The notes under the pieces were generated by a model. It was given only the letters and a program-made list of their open reading frames with translations, was not told where the DNA came from and did no database searches. From Myxococcales bacterium (GTDB lineage Bacteria > Myxococcota_A > Polyangia > Nannocystales > Nannocystaceae), in assembly GCA_020633295.1 (NCBI GenBank), contig JACKDW010000013.1:62001-126000 (forward strand): 64,000 bases of DNA, in the 5' to 3' direction. The position numbers were made by a program, and so were the translations under genes. Shown one piece after another: positions 46,405 to 54,908 of the stretch; positions within the stretch are counted from its first letter, which is position 1; each line of letters begins with the position of its first letter.

Positions 46405-48186
46405 ATGAACACCCAAAATCACGGGAGCTCGCAGCACGGCGCGTTCAGAGCGAATGATCCCCTCGTCGGCAAGACGATCGGCGGGCGCTACACGATCCTC
46501 CGGCTGATCGGGCGCGGCGGGGTCGGGCTGGTCTATCTCGCCAGCCAGGTCGACGCCGCCGAATTGGTCGTGATCAAGGTGCTCGCGCCCGACTGGGCCC
46601 ACAACCGCGAGGCGCTCGCGCGGTTTGAACGCGAGGTCGAGCGGCTCGGCACGCTGCACCATCCCAACATCGTGCGCATGCTCGACTACGGGCACGAGGA
46701 CGGCCGCGGCTACATGGTCATGGAGTACGTCGACGGCGTCACGCTCGGCCAGTACATCCGCCAGCGCGGCGCCCTCGAGCTCGAGCGGTTCGTGCCGATC
46801 GCCGCGCAGATCCTCAAGGGCATCGGCTACGCCCACTCGCGCGGCATGATCCACCGCGACCTCAAGCCGTCGAACCTGATGCTGTGCACCAAGAACGGGC
46901 GCGGCAACTTCATCAAGATCCTCGACTTCGGCCTCGCCAAGCTGATCGAGGGCGAGAAGCAGATCACGGCCCAGCACGTCGTCGGCACCGCCGGCTTCCT
47001 CTCGCCCGAACAGATCAAGGGCGAGAGCCTCGATCTGCGCGTCGACGTCTACGCGCTCGGGGTGCTGTTCTACTTCATCCTCACGGGCAAGATGCCGTTC
47101 TTCGGGGAGAACAACGCGTCGCTGCTGTACAAGCACGTGCACGAGGCGCCGCCCGCGATCTCCGACGCGCTCCCGGCGACCCACGGCATCCCGGACGGCG
47201 TGACCTCGATGGTCATGCGCGCGCTCGCCAAGGCCCCCGACAAGCGGCCCGCCGACGCCGACGCGATGACCGAGATCCTGATCGACTGCTGTCAGGCGTC
47301 GCTCTTCCACCTGCCGCGGGCCGATGATCCGGACGTCGCCCAGGCCGACGGCAGCGGCGTGTTCCAGAACATCTCGGACACCGGGCGCTTCGGCTCGACC
47401 GTGCACATCGAGCCGCCGACGAACATGAGCTTCGACTCGAGCGCGCACGCGTCGCTGCTCGAGAGCTCGACCAGCTTCCCCCGCGTGCAGCTCGTCGCCT
47501 CGGATCCGGCGCCCGAGAGCGGGCGCTCGGCGAGCTGGTGGATCATCCTGGGCGCCGCCGTGGCCCTGCTGCTCGGCGGCGTGCTGGCCTACGCGTTCAG
47601 CCAGTCGAGCGACGGCGAGCGCCGGGCGGTCGCCGGCGGCGAGGGCCTCGACAGCGCGTTTGACCACATCGAGGAGCTGCTCAACGCCGAGCGCTTCACC
47701 GAGGCGCAGCGCGAGCTGGAGCGCGTGCGCGCCGGCGCCGAGGCCTCGGCCGCGTCCGCGCTCCGCTACGAGCGTCTCAACGATCGCGCGAAGGTTGGGC
47801 ACCTGCTCGAGACGGCGAAGGAGCTCGAGACGGTCGGCGACGTCGTCGTCGCGCGCGATCACTACCGCCGCGTGCTCGACCTCGATCCGGCCAACATGGT
47901 CGCGCGGGAGCGCCTCGCGGCCCTGACGACGGGCGAGGGCGACGGCGAGAGCGTCGTCGCGGTCCCCGTCGCCGAGGACGACGACGACAGCCCGGCGAAA
48001 TCGAGCAAGAAGTCGCGTCGGGTCGCAAAGACCAAGCGCGCGAGCGGGAAGCCCGAGCCGACGAGCTCCGAGCCCGCGCCGACCAAGAAGAAAACGGCGA
48101 ACGTGCCGCCCAAGGATGGGATGTTCCTGCCCACACCCAAGTCCGACAAGGGTGGCGTATTCTTGCCCGTGGGGAAGAAGCCGTGA
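46405..48186 (+). CDS. Membrane Ser/Thr protein kinase with periplasmic TPR-like region
   Basis: 593 residues. The PknB-like kinase domain (about 29-300) has a glycine loop (GRGGVGLVY), ATP-binding Lys about 58, catalytic Asp about 152 (IHRDLKPSN), DFG Asp about 174 and the APE-like SPEQ. A transmembrane helix lies at about 378-398. The external part (about 400-500) is helical and TPR-like, and the C-terminus is Lys/Pro/Ser-rich. ATG 46405 is chosen; the ten residues before it are unlikely. Its stop overlaps the next gene (GTGA), so it is coupled to the TPR membrane protein. It likely signals envelope state; targets unknown. Confidence 0.9.
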   Translation: MNTQNHGSSQHGAFRANDPLVGKTIGGRYTILRLIGRGGVGLVYLASQVDAAELVVIKVLAPDWAHNREALARFEREVERLGTLHHPNIVRMLDYGHEDGRGYMVMEYVDGVTLGQYIRQRGALELERFVPIAAQILKGIGYAHSRGMIHRDLKPSNLMLCTKNGRGNFIKILDFGLAKLIEGEKQITAQHVVGTAGFLSPEQIKGESLDLRVDVYALGVLFYFILTGKMPFFGENNASLLYKHVHEAPPAISDALPATHGIPDGVTSMVMRALAKAPDKRPADADAMTEILIDCCQASLFHLPRADDPDVAQADGSGVFQNISDTGRFGSTVHIEPPTNMSFDSSAHASLLESSTSFPRVQLVASDPAPESGRSASWWIILGAAVALLLGGVLAYAFSQSSDGERRAVAGGEGLDSAFDHIEELLNAERFTEAQRELERVRAGAEASAASALRYERLNDRAKVGHLLETAKELETVGDVVVARDHYRRVLDLDPANMVARERLAALTTGEGDGESVVAVPVAEDDDDSPAKSSKKSRRVAKTKRASGKPEPTSSEPAPTKKKTANVPPKDGMFLPTPKSDKGGVFLPVGKKP

Positions 48187-49121
48187 GCAGCGGAGCGATC
48201 GAGATGAGTCAAGGACGGCAACGCATCGTGACGGAGACGAACCTGACGCGCCCAGCCCTGCGCGCGCTCGTGTGCGCGGCGCTGCTGCCGACGCTCGCGC
48301 TCGGCGGCCTCACGCTCACCCCGGCGCGCGCCGACGCGGCCGCGCCGCTCAAGGCCACCGAGGAGGAGGAGGTCGCGTCGGCCGGCGAGGCGGGCGGCGA
48401 GGAGCCCGCCGCGATCGACACCGAGGACACTGACGCGCTCAACGCCGCCGCCGTCGAGCGGTTCCAGAACAAGGACTACGAGGGGGCTGTCGAGCTGTTC
48501 GAGCGCGCGTACAGCATCGACTCGCAGCCGAACTACCTGTTCAACATCGGCCGCGTCTACGAGGAGAGCGGCAAGATCGACAAGGCCGTCGAGTACTACC
48601 AGCGCTTTGTTCAGTCGCCTGGCGTGGATCTGGAATCCCGTGAGATTGCTCTCGAGCGCTTGCGAGTCCTGCGAGAAATCCAGAAGGAGATCACAGGGCC
48701 CGAGAAACCGCCGCCCGACCAGGTCGAGCCCGAGCCCGAGCCCGAGGGCCCGTCGAACGACCCGCCCGTCGACGACGGCGAGGCGCCGCGCAAGCTCAGC
48801 AAACTGGAGATCGCCGGGTACAGCGTTCTCGGCGTGGGCGGTGCGGCGCTGATCATCGGCGGCGTGTTCGGCGGGCTCGCGCTCTCGCAGCAGAGCGAGC
48901 TCGACACGCAGATGTCGTTCGAAAATCGTCAGGAGGTCATCTCGTCGGGCACGACCAACGCGCTCGTCGCCGACATCCTGTTCATCAGCGGAGGCGCGCT
49001 CGCGGTCACGGGGCTCATCATGGCGCTCGTGGGTCGTAGCAAGCGCAAACGGGCGCTCGCCGCTGCGCCCCGATTGACGTTCAGCCCTGGACGCCCGGTC
49101 GGGCTTGTGTATCACTTCTAG
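48183..49121 (+). CDS. Membrane protein with TPR region
   Basis: 312 residues. A signal-anchor-like hydrophobic segment (about 28-45) is followed by Glu/Ala-rich sequence. TPR-like helices follow at about 80-150 (AAVERFQNKDYEGAVELFER, then YLFNIGRVYEESGKIDKAVEYYQRFV). After a Pro/Glu linker come two more helices (about 212-236 and 260-285), ending in a basic tail and a short beta-rich end. It starts inside the preceding kinase stop codon and ends one base before the next ATG, so it is in the same operon. TPR units suggest protein-protein contacts with the kinase or the binding lipoprotein. Confidence 0.8.
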   Translation: MSSGAIEMSQGRQRIVTETNLTRPALRALVCAALLPTLALGGLTLTPARADAAAPLKATEEEEVASAGEAGGEEPAAIDTEDTDALNAAAVERFQNKDYEGAVELFERAYSIDSQPNYLFNIGRVYEESGKIDKAVEYYQRFVQSPGVDLESREIALERLRVLREIQKEITGPEKPPPDQVEPEPEPEGPSNDPPVDDGEAPRKLSKLEIAGYSVLGVGGAALIIGGVFGGLALSQQSELDTQMSFENRQEVISSGTTNALVADILFISGGALAVTGLIMALVGRSKRKRALAAAPRLTFSPGRPVGLVYHF

Positions 49122-49122
49122 G

Positions 49123-50835
49123 ATGGGTTTCGCGGTGTTCGGGGGACAACGGGACTATCGCCACGGTCGCAGCGCGCGCGCGCTGCCGAGGCTGCTCGCG
49201 GGGCTCTCGTTGACCGCGCTCGGCCTGGGGCTTGGGGTCAGCGGCGCGTGCTCGCTGATCGTCGACTTCACCGAGTGCCGCGACAACAACGACTGCGCGA
49301 GCATCGACGGCAGCGGGCCGGTCCGCGCCTGCACCTCCGAGAACATCTGCGTCGAGGCCGCCGAGATCGAGTGCACGGGCAACACCCAGTGCGGCGACCT
49401 GTTCGGCTCGAGCTTCGTCTGCGGCGCCGACGAGGAGGGCGCCGCTCGCTGCGTGAACACGACGACCGCCGAGTGCGAGCCGATCATCTGGCCCGAGGAC
49501 TGGGATCACGACAAGGTCGTGATCCTCGGGACCGTGATGCCGGTGGGCGAGCTGTTCGCGGCGCTGGTCCAGCCGCTCGAGAACGCGGTCCAGCTGGCGA
49601 TCCAGGACTTCAACAAGACCACCGAGCTGCCGGGCGGGCGCAAGATCGCCTGGGTCGCGTGCAACTCGAACGGCGTGCCTGATCTCGCGGTCGCGGCCTC
49701 GGACCACCTGGCGAACCGCCTGCACGCGCCGGCGATCATCGGCCCGATCTTCAGCGAGAACGTCATCAAGGTCGCGACCGAGGTCACGATCCCGGCGGGC
49801 ACCTTCACGATCACGCCCGCCGCCTCGAGCCCGTCGATCACGACGCTGGACGACGACGACCTGGTCTGGCGCCCGATCTCCAGCGATGTCTATCAGGCCA
49901 GCGCGATCGCCGACTGGGTGACGAAGGTCCAGGACCCGGCCCCCGACAGCGTCGTGTTCCTGGCCAAGGACGACGCCTACGGCCAGGGCCTGCTGATCGA
50001 CGCCGGCGGCCGGATCGAGCAGAACGTCGGCAGCTTCACCTCGATCACCTACTCGAACCCCGCGACGCTGACCACCGAGGAGCTGACCGCCGAGTACGGC
50101 GCCGTCATCGGGCAGACCTTCGCGCTCGCCCCCGACACGGTGATCATCGCCGGCACGAGCGAGGCGCAGGAGTTCATCCTCGGCTACCTGCTCGTCTGGG
50201 GCGACCTGCCCGAGGCCGAGCGCCCGGCGCTGCCCGTGTTCCTCGTGCCCCACGCGGGCGTGCCGATCCTCGAGTCGACCCTCGAGTCCGTGCCCGATCC
50301 GCTGCTGCAGCAGCTGCTGTACACGAAGCTCGCCGGCGTCGCGCCGATCATCCACGACGTCGAGAACTTCGCGGTCTACAACTCGCGCTACAAGGTGCTG
50401 TTCGGCAACAAGGACGCGATCACGAGCTCGTCGCTGAGCTACGACGCCGCGCTCGTCACGATCCTGGCGATGGCGACCGTCGACGGCCAGGAGCGCGTGA
50501 CCGGGGCCGGGATCGCCAGCGGTATGGCGCGCCTCGTCGACAAGGCCGGGACCCCGATCTCCTTCGGCGACGACCCGGTGGGCCTGAGCTTCATCCGCGA
50601 CGCGCGAAACATCCTCGAGCAGGGCGGGGGCGTCGACCTCAAGGGCGTCTCGGGCGAGCTCGACTTTGACCTCTCGACCGGCGAGGTCCGCGTCAACCTG
50701 ATCAACTGGAAGCTGATCGAGCGCAGCGCCGGCGACCCATCCGACGCCCTGATCGCGCCCAACAACGTCTACGTGCTCAACGACGAGCCGGCGACCGACG
50801 GCAACTGGATCTCGTGCGAGGTCGCGGGCTGCTGA
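49123..50835 (+). CDS. Lipoprotein with LivJ-type periplasmic binding domain
   Basis: 570 residues. A lipoprotein signal ends GVSGAC (Cys about 43). A Cys-rich, EGF-like segment (about 48-125: CRDNNDCASI, CTSENIC, CTGNTQCGDL) precedes a Peripla_BP_6 domain (about 135-565): VVILGTVMPVG, AVQLAIQDFN, IIGPIFSENVI, FTITPAASSPSIT, VVFLAKDDAYGQGL, TVIIAGTSEAQEF. This fold binds amino acids or other small ligands for ABC importers or for signalling. No permease or ATPase gene is nearby; instead it sits with kinases and a TPR protein. A sensory role is therefore plausible (inference). Confidence 0.83.
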   Translation: MGFAVFGGQRDYRHGRSARALPRLLAGLSLTALGLGLGVSGACSLIVDFTECRDNNDCASIDGSGPVRACTSENICVEAAEIECTGNTQCGDLFGSSFVCGADEEGAARCVNTTTAECEPIIWPEDWDHDKVVILGTVMPVGELFAALVQPLENAVQLAIQDFNKTTELPGGRKIAWVACNSNGVPDLAVAASDHLANRLHAPAIIGPIFSENVIKVATEVTIPAGTFTITPAASSPSITTLDDDDLVWRPISSDVYQASAIADWVTKVQDPAPDSVVFLAKDDAYGQGLLIDAGGRIEQNVGSFTSITYSNPATLTTEELTAEYGAVIGQTFALAPDTVIIAGTSEAQEFILGYLLVWGDLPEAERPALPVFLVPHAGVPILESTLESVPDPLLQQLLYTKLAGVAPIIHDVENFAVYNSRYKVLFGNKDAITSSSLSYDAALVTILAMATVDGQERVTGAGIASGMARLVDKAGTPISFGDDPVGLSFIRDARNILEQGGGVDLKGVSGELDFDLSTGEVRVNLINWKLIERSAGDPSDALIAPNNVYVLNDEPATDGNWISCEVAGC

Positions 50836-50852
50836 GACGCCGCGCGCTGCGG

Positions 50853-50858
50853 TAGGCT
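50853..50858 (+). promoter_or_regulatory. -10-like TAGGCT seven bases before GTG
   Basis: GCGGTAGGCT precedes GTG 50866 by seven bases, suggesting that the sigma factor has its own promoter. Confidence 0.42.
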
Positions 50859-50865
50859 CTCGCTC

Positions 50866-51591
50866 GTGTCCTCGGCGGAAGCACCCGCGGAAGTCGCAGA
50901 CGCGGCGGGAGAAGCTGCGGAAGAAGCTGCGGCGGAAGCTGCGGCGGAAGCTGCGGGAGAAGACGCTGCGGGAGAAGCTGCCGCGCGCGCGGACGCGGAT
51001 CTGTTCGGCGCCTGGGTCGCGGGGGACCCCGACGCCGGCGAGCGCCTGTTCGAGCGCCACTTCGACGCGGTCGCCCGGTTCTTCCGCAACAAGGTCGACC
51101 GCGGGCACGAGGACCTGATCCAGAAGACCTTCCTCGGCTGCGTCGAGGCGCGCGCGCGCTTCCGCGGCGACGCCAGCTTCCGCACCTTCCTGTTCGCCGT
51201 CGCCCGCAACGTCCTGGGCAAGCACTACCGCGCGAAGCGGCGCGCGCCGATCGAGCTGCGCGAGGTCTCGGTCCACGACCTCGGCGCGAGCCCCAGCGTC
51301 GTGTTCGCCCGCGATCAGCAGCAGCTCCTGCTGCTCAACGCGCTGCGCCGGATCCCCGTCGAGTACCAGGTCGCGCTCGAGCTTCACTACTGGGAGGCGA
51401 TGTCCGGGAGCGAGATCGCGGCCGTGCTCGAGGTCCCGCTCGGCACCGCGAAGACGCGGATCCGGCGCGCGAAGCAGCTGCTGGCGGCGGAGTACGAGGA
51501 GCTGCTGAGCGGCGCGTCGAGCCCGCAGGCGACCCAGACGCGGCTCGACACGTGGGCGCGTTCGCTCCGCGCGCAGCTGTTCTCCGAGTGA
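50866..51591 (+). CDS. ECF-family RNA polymerase sigma factor
   Basis: 241 residues. Its N-terminal 42 residues are an Ala/Glu/Gly-rich extension encoded by imperfect 9- and 12-base repeats. The sigma-2 region follows (about 45-125: LFERHFDAVARFFRNKV, DLIQKTFLGCVEARARFRGDASFRTFLFAVARNVL) and then sigma-4 (about 155-212: ALRRIPVEYQVALELHYWEAMSGSEIAAVLEVPLGTAKTRIRRAK), both typical of ECF factors. No anti-sigma gene is adjacent; a Ser/Thr kinase gene follows 63 bases later. ECF factors paired with such kinases can be activated by phosphorylation, so kinase control is a reasonable guess. Confidence 0.9.
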   Translation: MSSAEAPAEVADAAGEAAEEAAAEAAAEAAGEDAAGEAAARADADLFGAWVAGDPDAGERLFERHFDAVARFFRNKVDRGHEDLIQKTFLGCVEARARFRGDASFRTFLFAVARNVLGKHYRAKRRAPIELREVSVHDLGASPSVVFARDQQQLLLLNALRRIPVEYQVALELHYWEAMSGSEIAAVLEVPLGTAKTRIRRAKQLLAAEYEELLSGASSPQATQTRLDTWARSLRAQLFSE

Positions 51592-51654
51592 CGAGAAGTT
51601 TTTTTCGCGCGGCGCAATCCGTTGCGAGAGGTCGGGGTACTACCGCGTCGCCCC

Positions 51655-53334
51655 ATGCCCAGCGAAGCGCTCCAGCGACCCTCCGCGCCCCAGGCCCCTC
51701 CCATCGAGCTCGAGCGCCTGCGCTCCGCCGTCAAGGCGCGGCTGTTTCAGCGCGCCGAGGAGCCCCTGCGGATCGGGCGGTTTCGCGTGCTCCGCTGCGT
51801 CGGTCAGGGCGGCATGGGCATGGTGTTCGCCGCCCACGACGACGTCCTGCAGCGCACCGTGGCGCTCAAGCTGCTGCGGCCCGAACTCTCGAGCGCGAGC
51901 CTCACCGACGAGGCCCACGCGCTCGCGCGCCTCTCTCACCCCAACGTCGTCGGCATCTACGACGTCGGCGTGCACGACGGCCAGCACTTCATCGCCATGG
52001 AGTTCGTCGACGGCTGCACGCTCGGGGCCTGGCTGCGCGGCGGGCGAGCGCTCAGCGAGGTGATCAACGTGTTCGTCGCCGCGGGGCGCGGGCTCGCGGC
52101 GGCCCACGCCGTCGGCCTGGTGCACCGCGACTTTAAGCCGGACAACGTGCTCGTGGGCCGTGACGGCCGCCCGCGGATCCTCGACTTCGGGCTCGCGCGC
52201 CCGCCCGATCGCCGCTCGGACACGCCGGCCGCCGTGCCGCCCCTGCCGGCGGGCTGCGCGGCCGAGGAGACCGCGCTGACGCAGGACGGGGTGCTGCTCG
52301 GCACGCCGGCCTACATGGCGCCGGAGCAGCACCTCGGCGAGCCGGCCGACGCGCGCAGCGATCAATTCAGCTTCGCCGTCGCGCTCTACGAGGCCGTCTA
52401 CGGCAGCCGCCCGTTCCGCGGCGACGACATCCGCACGCTCTCGCTGGCGATCGTCCGCGGCGCGCTGCAGCGCCCGCCGACGCCGCGCTACGACGTCCCG
52501 CCCTGGCTCGACGCGCTCCTCGAGCGCGCGCTGCGTGTCTCTCCGGACAGCCGGTTCCCGAGCATGGACGCGCTGGTCGAGGAGCTCGCGACGCACAGCG
52601 CCGCGGGGACGCCGACGCGGCGCCAGACTGACCCGCAGCTCGAGTACGACGACACGCTCTCGCTCGAGGACGTGCGCGACGTCGCCGCGCAGGTCGGGCT
52701 CGCCGAGACGGAGGCCCGGGCGGCGCTCCGGCGCGATCGCCCGCGCCCGCCCGCTCCGACGCCGCGGCTGCTCGCGCCCGCCGGCCAATTCCTGCGCATG
52801 GCGACCGCGGTCTCGACCACGCTCGAGCTGCCCGAGCGACCCTCGCCGAACACGATGGTGCTGATGGCCCACGAGCTCGAGATCGCCGAGGGGCGCCGCG
52901 GCAAGAGCCAGGGGCAGTTCATCGGCGAGAGCCTGGCCTGGACGTCGCCGAGCCTCGAGCTCCGCGTCATGCCGCGGGCGCGCGGCGCCACCGTCCTGCT
53001 CGTCCGCGACCTCGCGGGCCCGCTCCGGCGACGCCTGCGGCGCACGATCGCGCTCACCTCGTTCGGGGCGTTCGTGTTGTTCGTCGCGATCGCCGAGTCG
53101 CTCAGCTCCTCGGGCGGCGACGCGCGCTTCGTGCTCCTGTTCGTGTTCCTGCTCGTGGCCGAGCTCGCGCTCGGCTGGTCGATCTCGCGGGAGCTGCACC
53201 GTCAGCAGCAGACGAGCGAGCAGGCCCGCGTCGATCACTACGCGCAGCGGTTGGCCGCGCTCGCGGAGGCGGAGCGCAGCGGTCCCCATCCCGGCCTCAG
53301 CGCCGCGGCCCTGGCGAGCGAGCGCCTCCCGTGA
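51655..53334 (+). CDS. Ser/Thr protein kinase with C-terminal membrane helices
   Basis: 559 residues. The kinase domain (about 42-310) has a glycine loop (VGQGGMGMVF), Lys about 72, HRD Asp about 159 (VHRDFKPDN), DFG Asp about 177 and APEQ. A variable region with Arg/Asp- and Pro-rich stretches follows (about 320-460). Two membrane helices come near 470-510 (IALTSFGAFVLFVAIAES, FVLLFVFLLVAELALGWSI), then a soluble tail. It directly follows the ECF gene and is coupled by GTGA to a small membrane protein. Both kinases in this region share the tandem of kinase plus membrane segment, but differ in their external parts. Confidence 0.9.
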   Translation: MPSEALQRPSAPQAPPIELERLRSAVKARLFQRAEEPLRIGRFRVLRCVGQGGMGMVFAAHDDVLQRTVALKLLRPELSSASLTDEAHALARLSHPNVVGIYDVGVHDGQHFIAMEFVDGCTLGAWLRGGRALSEVINVFVAAGRGLAAAHAVGLVHRDFKPDNVLVGRDGRPRILDFGLARPPDRRSDTPAAVPPLPAGCAAEETALTQDGVLLGTPAYMAPEQHLGEPADARSDQFSFAVALYEAVYGSRPFRGDDIRTLSLAIVRGALQRPPTPRYDVPPWLDALLERALRVSPDSRFPSMDALVEELATHSAAGTPTRRQTDPQLEYDDTLSLEDVRDVAAQVGLAETEARAALRRDRPRPPAPTPRLLAPAGQFLRMATAVSTTLELPERPSPNTMVLMAHELEIAEGRRGKSQGQFIGESLAWTSPSLELRVMPRARGATVLLVRDLAGPLRRRLRRTIALTSFGAFVLFVAIAESLSSSGGDARFVLLFVFLLVAELALGWSISRELHRQQQTSEQARVDHYAQRLAALAEAERSGPHPGLSAAALASERLP

Positions 53335-53546
53335 ATCGACGCCCGCGCGACGCCCCGGCGCTCACGCGCGCCGGGCGAAGAGCGCTCGCGGCCGACGAGG
53401 GGGATCTCTCGCGCCGTCGAGGAGTCGTGCTCGCAACGCTCGCGCGCGCGCTGCCCGGGGCGCTCGCGCTGGGCGTCTGCGTCTCGCTCGGCGCGCCGCT
53501 GCCCTGGGTCGTGGCGACGCTGCTCGTCGCGCTCGCGCTCGAGTGA
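53331..53546 (+). CDS. Small membrane protein downstream of kinase
   Basis: 71 residues, starting with GTG in a GTGA overlap with the kinase stop. The N-terminal half is Arg-rich; the C-terminal half has one or two hydrophobic segments (VVLATLARALPGALALGV, PWVVATLLVALALE). The overlap and membrane character support it as a real gene. The function is unknown. It converges with a peptidoglycan-hydrolase-like gene, six bases away. Confidence 0.58.
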   Translation: MNRRPRDAPALTRAGRRALAADEGDLSRRRGVVLATLARALPGALALGVCVSLGAPLPWVVATLLVALALE

Positions 53547-53552
53547 CGCGCC

Positions 53553-54785
53553 TCAGCGCGTGTAGCGAAGCAGCCAGAACTGCAGCTCGGCGCCGCCCGA
53601 GAGCGCGGTCATGCCGTCGCGTCGCAGCACCGCCGCGCTGTGGCTGGCCTGGGCGAACAGCGGCGCGACCTCGTCGTCGCGGTCCTCCGGGGTCGCCGCG
53701 TCGACGCACACCCGCGTGTGCCCGCCGTCCTCGCCGGGCTCGCCCGGGTGGTCGACGAACAGGTAGTCGCCGGGCAGCGTGCGCGTGAGCAGGTCCTTGA
53801 TCTCGGCGTCCTCGACCGTGCCCGAACGCGCCTCGGTCGGGTTCGCGGGGTCGCGGTGGTCGAGGTAGCGCACGAGCTTCCAGCCGGGCTTGCGCGCGAG
53901 CGCCGGGCCGAACCGCTCGGCGCGCGGGTAGTGGCGGAAGCGGCCGACGCGAAAGGTCGGGACGGGCAGGTTCGCCAGGCTGAGGACCATGCCGCCGAAC
54001 ACGTTGCACTTCCAGTACGGGCGCTCGTCGTCGATCCCGTAGGCTACGCCGTCGGGCGCGCGCAGCAGCCCCTTGGGCGGCCGCTCCGACGGCTTGGTCC
54101 CGAAGTAGACGGACTTGTAGCTGTAGCGGCGGCGGTCGACGGTGATGTAGAAGGGCTCGCTCGTCGCCGTCGCCAGCGCGCGCGCGATGTGGACGATCCG
54201 GCTCGTGTAGCGACCCGGCGGGACCTCGATGCGCGGACCTGTCGGTAAGAACATCCGCGGCGGCTTGCTGGACGGCGCGTCGAGCAGCGTCAGCACGGCG
54301 GTGGCCTCGGCCTTGCCGAGCGTCGCGTCGACGCCGCCGGTCCCGAGCCAGCCCTGCAGCGCCCGGATCGCGGAGCTGACCTCGCCGCCGAAGACCGTGT
54401 CTCGGCCGTAGCGCGGCAGCGCGAGCTCGATCGGCGCTCGCTCGACGCGGCCCGCGATCGCCTGCAGCGCGCGCTGACAGATCGCGGTGAGGCGCGTCGG
54501 GCAGTCCTCGATGGACAGCGCGCGCTGACCCGCGAGGATCGCCGCGAAGCCGGGGTCGTCTCGCAGCGCCTGCGTCGTGATCGGCGTCCCGATACGCTCG
54601 CGCGGGACGCCGAGGGCGACCAGCCGGTCGCCCGCGCCCTCGGGCAGCAGATCGAGCGCCTGATCGAGGACGGTCTCGAGATCCGCGCGCGACAGCGTCT
54701 CGAGCACCTCGAGCGCGTCTTCGTCGAGCGGCAGCGCGTCCTCCTCGAAGAGGTGCGCGGTGAACGGGCGTGGTAGTGCGGCCAT
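53553..54785 (-). CDS. Probable peptidoglycan-binding NlpC/P60-like cysteine peptidase/amidase
   Basis: 410 residues without a signal peptide. Residues about 132-170 resemble a degenerate peptidoglycan-binding unit (SSAIRALQGWLGTGGVDATLG). The C-terminal part (about 250-365) has a papain-like arrangement: Cys about 260 in WKCNVFGGMVLSLAN, then GDYLFVDHPGEPGEDGGHTRV with His about 356. This pattern occurs in NlpC/P60- and CHAP-related amidases. Assignment is from motif reading, not from a search. GGAG precedes the ATG by about eight bases. Lack of an export signal is unusual for a wall enzyme. An effector delivered by another route is possible. Confidence 0.62.
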   Translation of the reverse strand: MAALPRPFTAHLFEEDALPLDEDALEVLETLSRADLETVLDQALDLLPEGAGDRLVALGVPRERIGTPITTQALRDDPGFAAILAGQRALSIEDCPTRLTAICQRALQAIAGRVERAPIELALPRYGRDTVFGGEVSSAIRALQGWLGTGGVDATLGKAEATAVLTLLDAPSSKPPRMFLPTGPRIEVPPGRYTSRIVHIARALATATSEPFYITVDRRRYSYKSVYFGTKPSERPPKGLLRAPDGVAYGIDDERPYWKCNVFGGMVLSLANLPVPTFRVGRFRHYPRAERFGPALARKPGWKLVRYLDHRDPANPTEARSGTVEDAEIKDLLTRTLPGDYLFVDHPGEPGEDGGHTRVCVDAATPEDRDDEVAPLFAQASHSAAVLRRDGMTALSGGAELQFWLLRYTR

Positions 54786-54908
54786 GGGTGCGCTCCGGTG
54801 CGTCGGGATCGCCGCAGCCTACCAGAACCTACCCCGCGCCCGTGCGCGGCCGCGCTCCGCGTCGACGCGCGCGCTCGCGCCTACGCCTGCGTCAGCGTCA
54901 GCGTCAGC

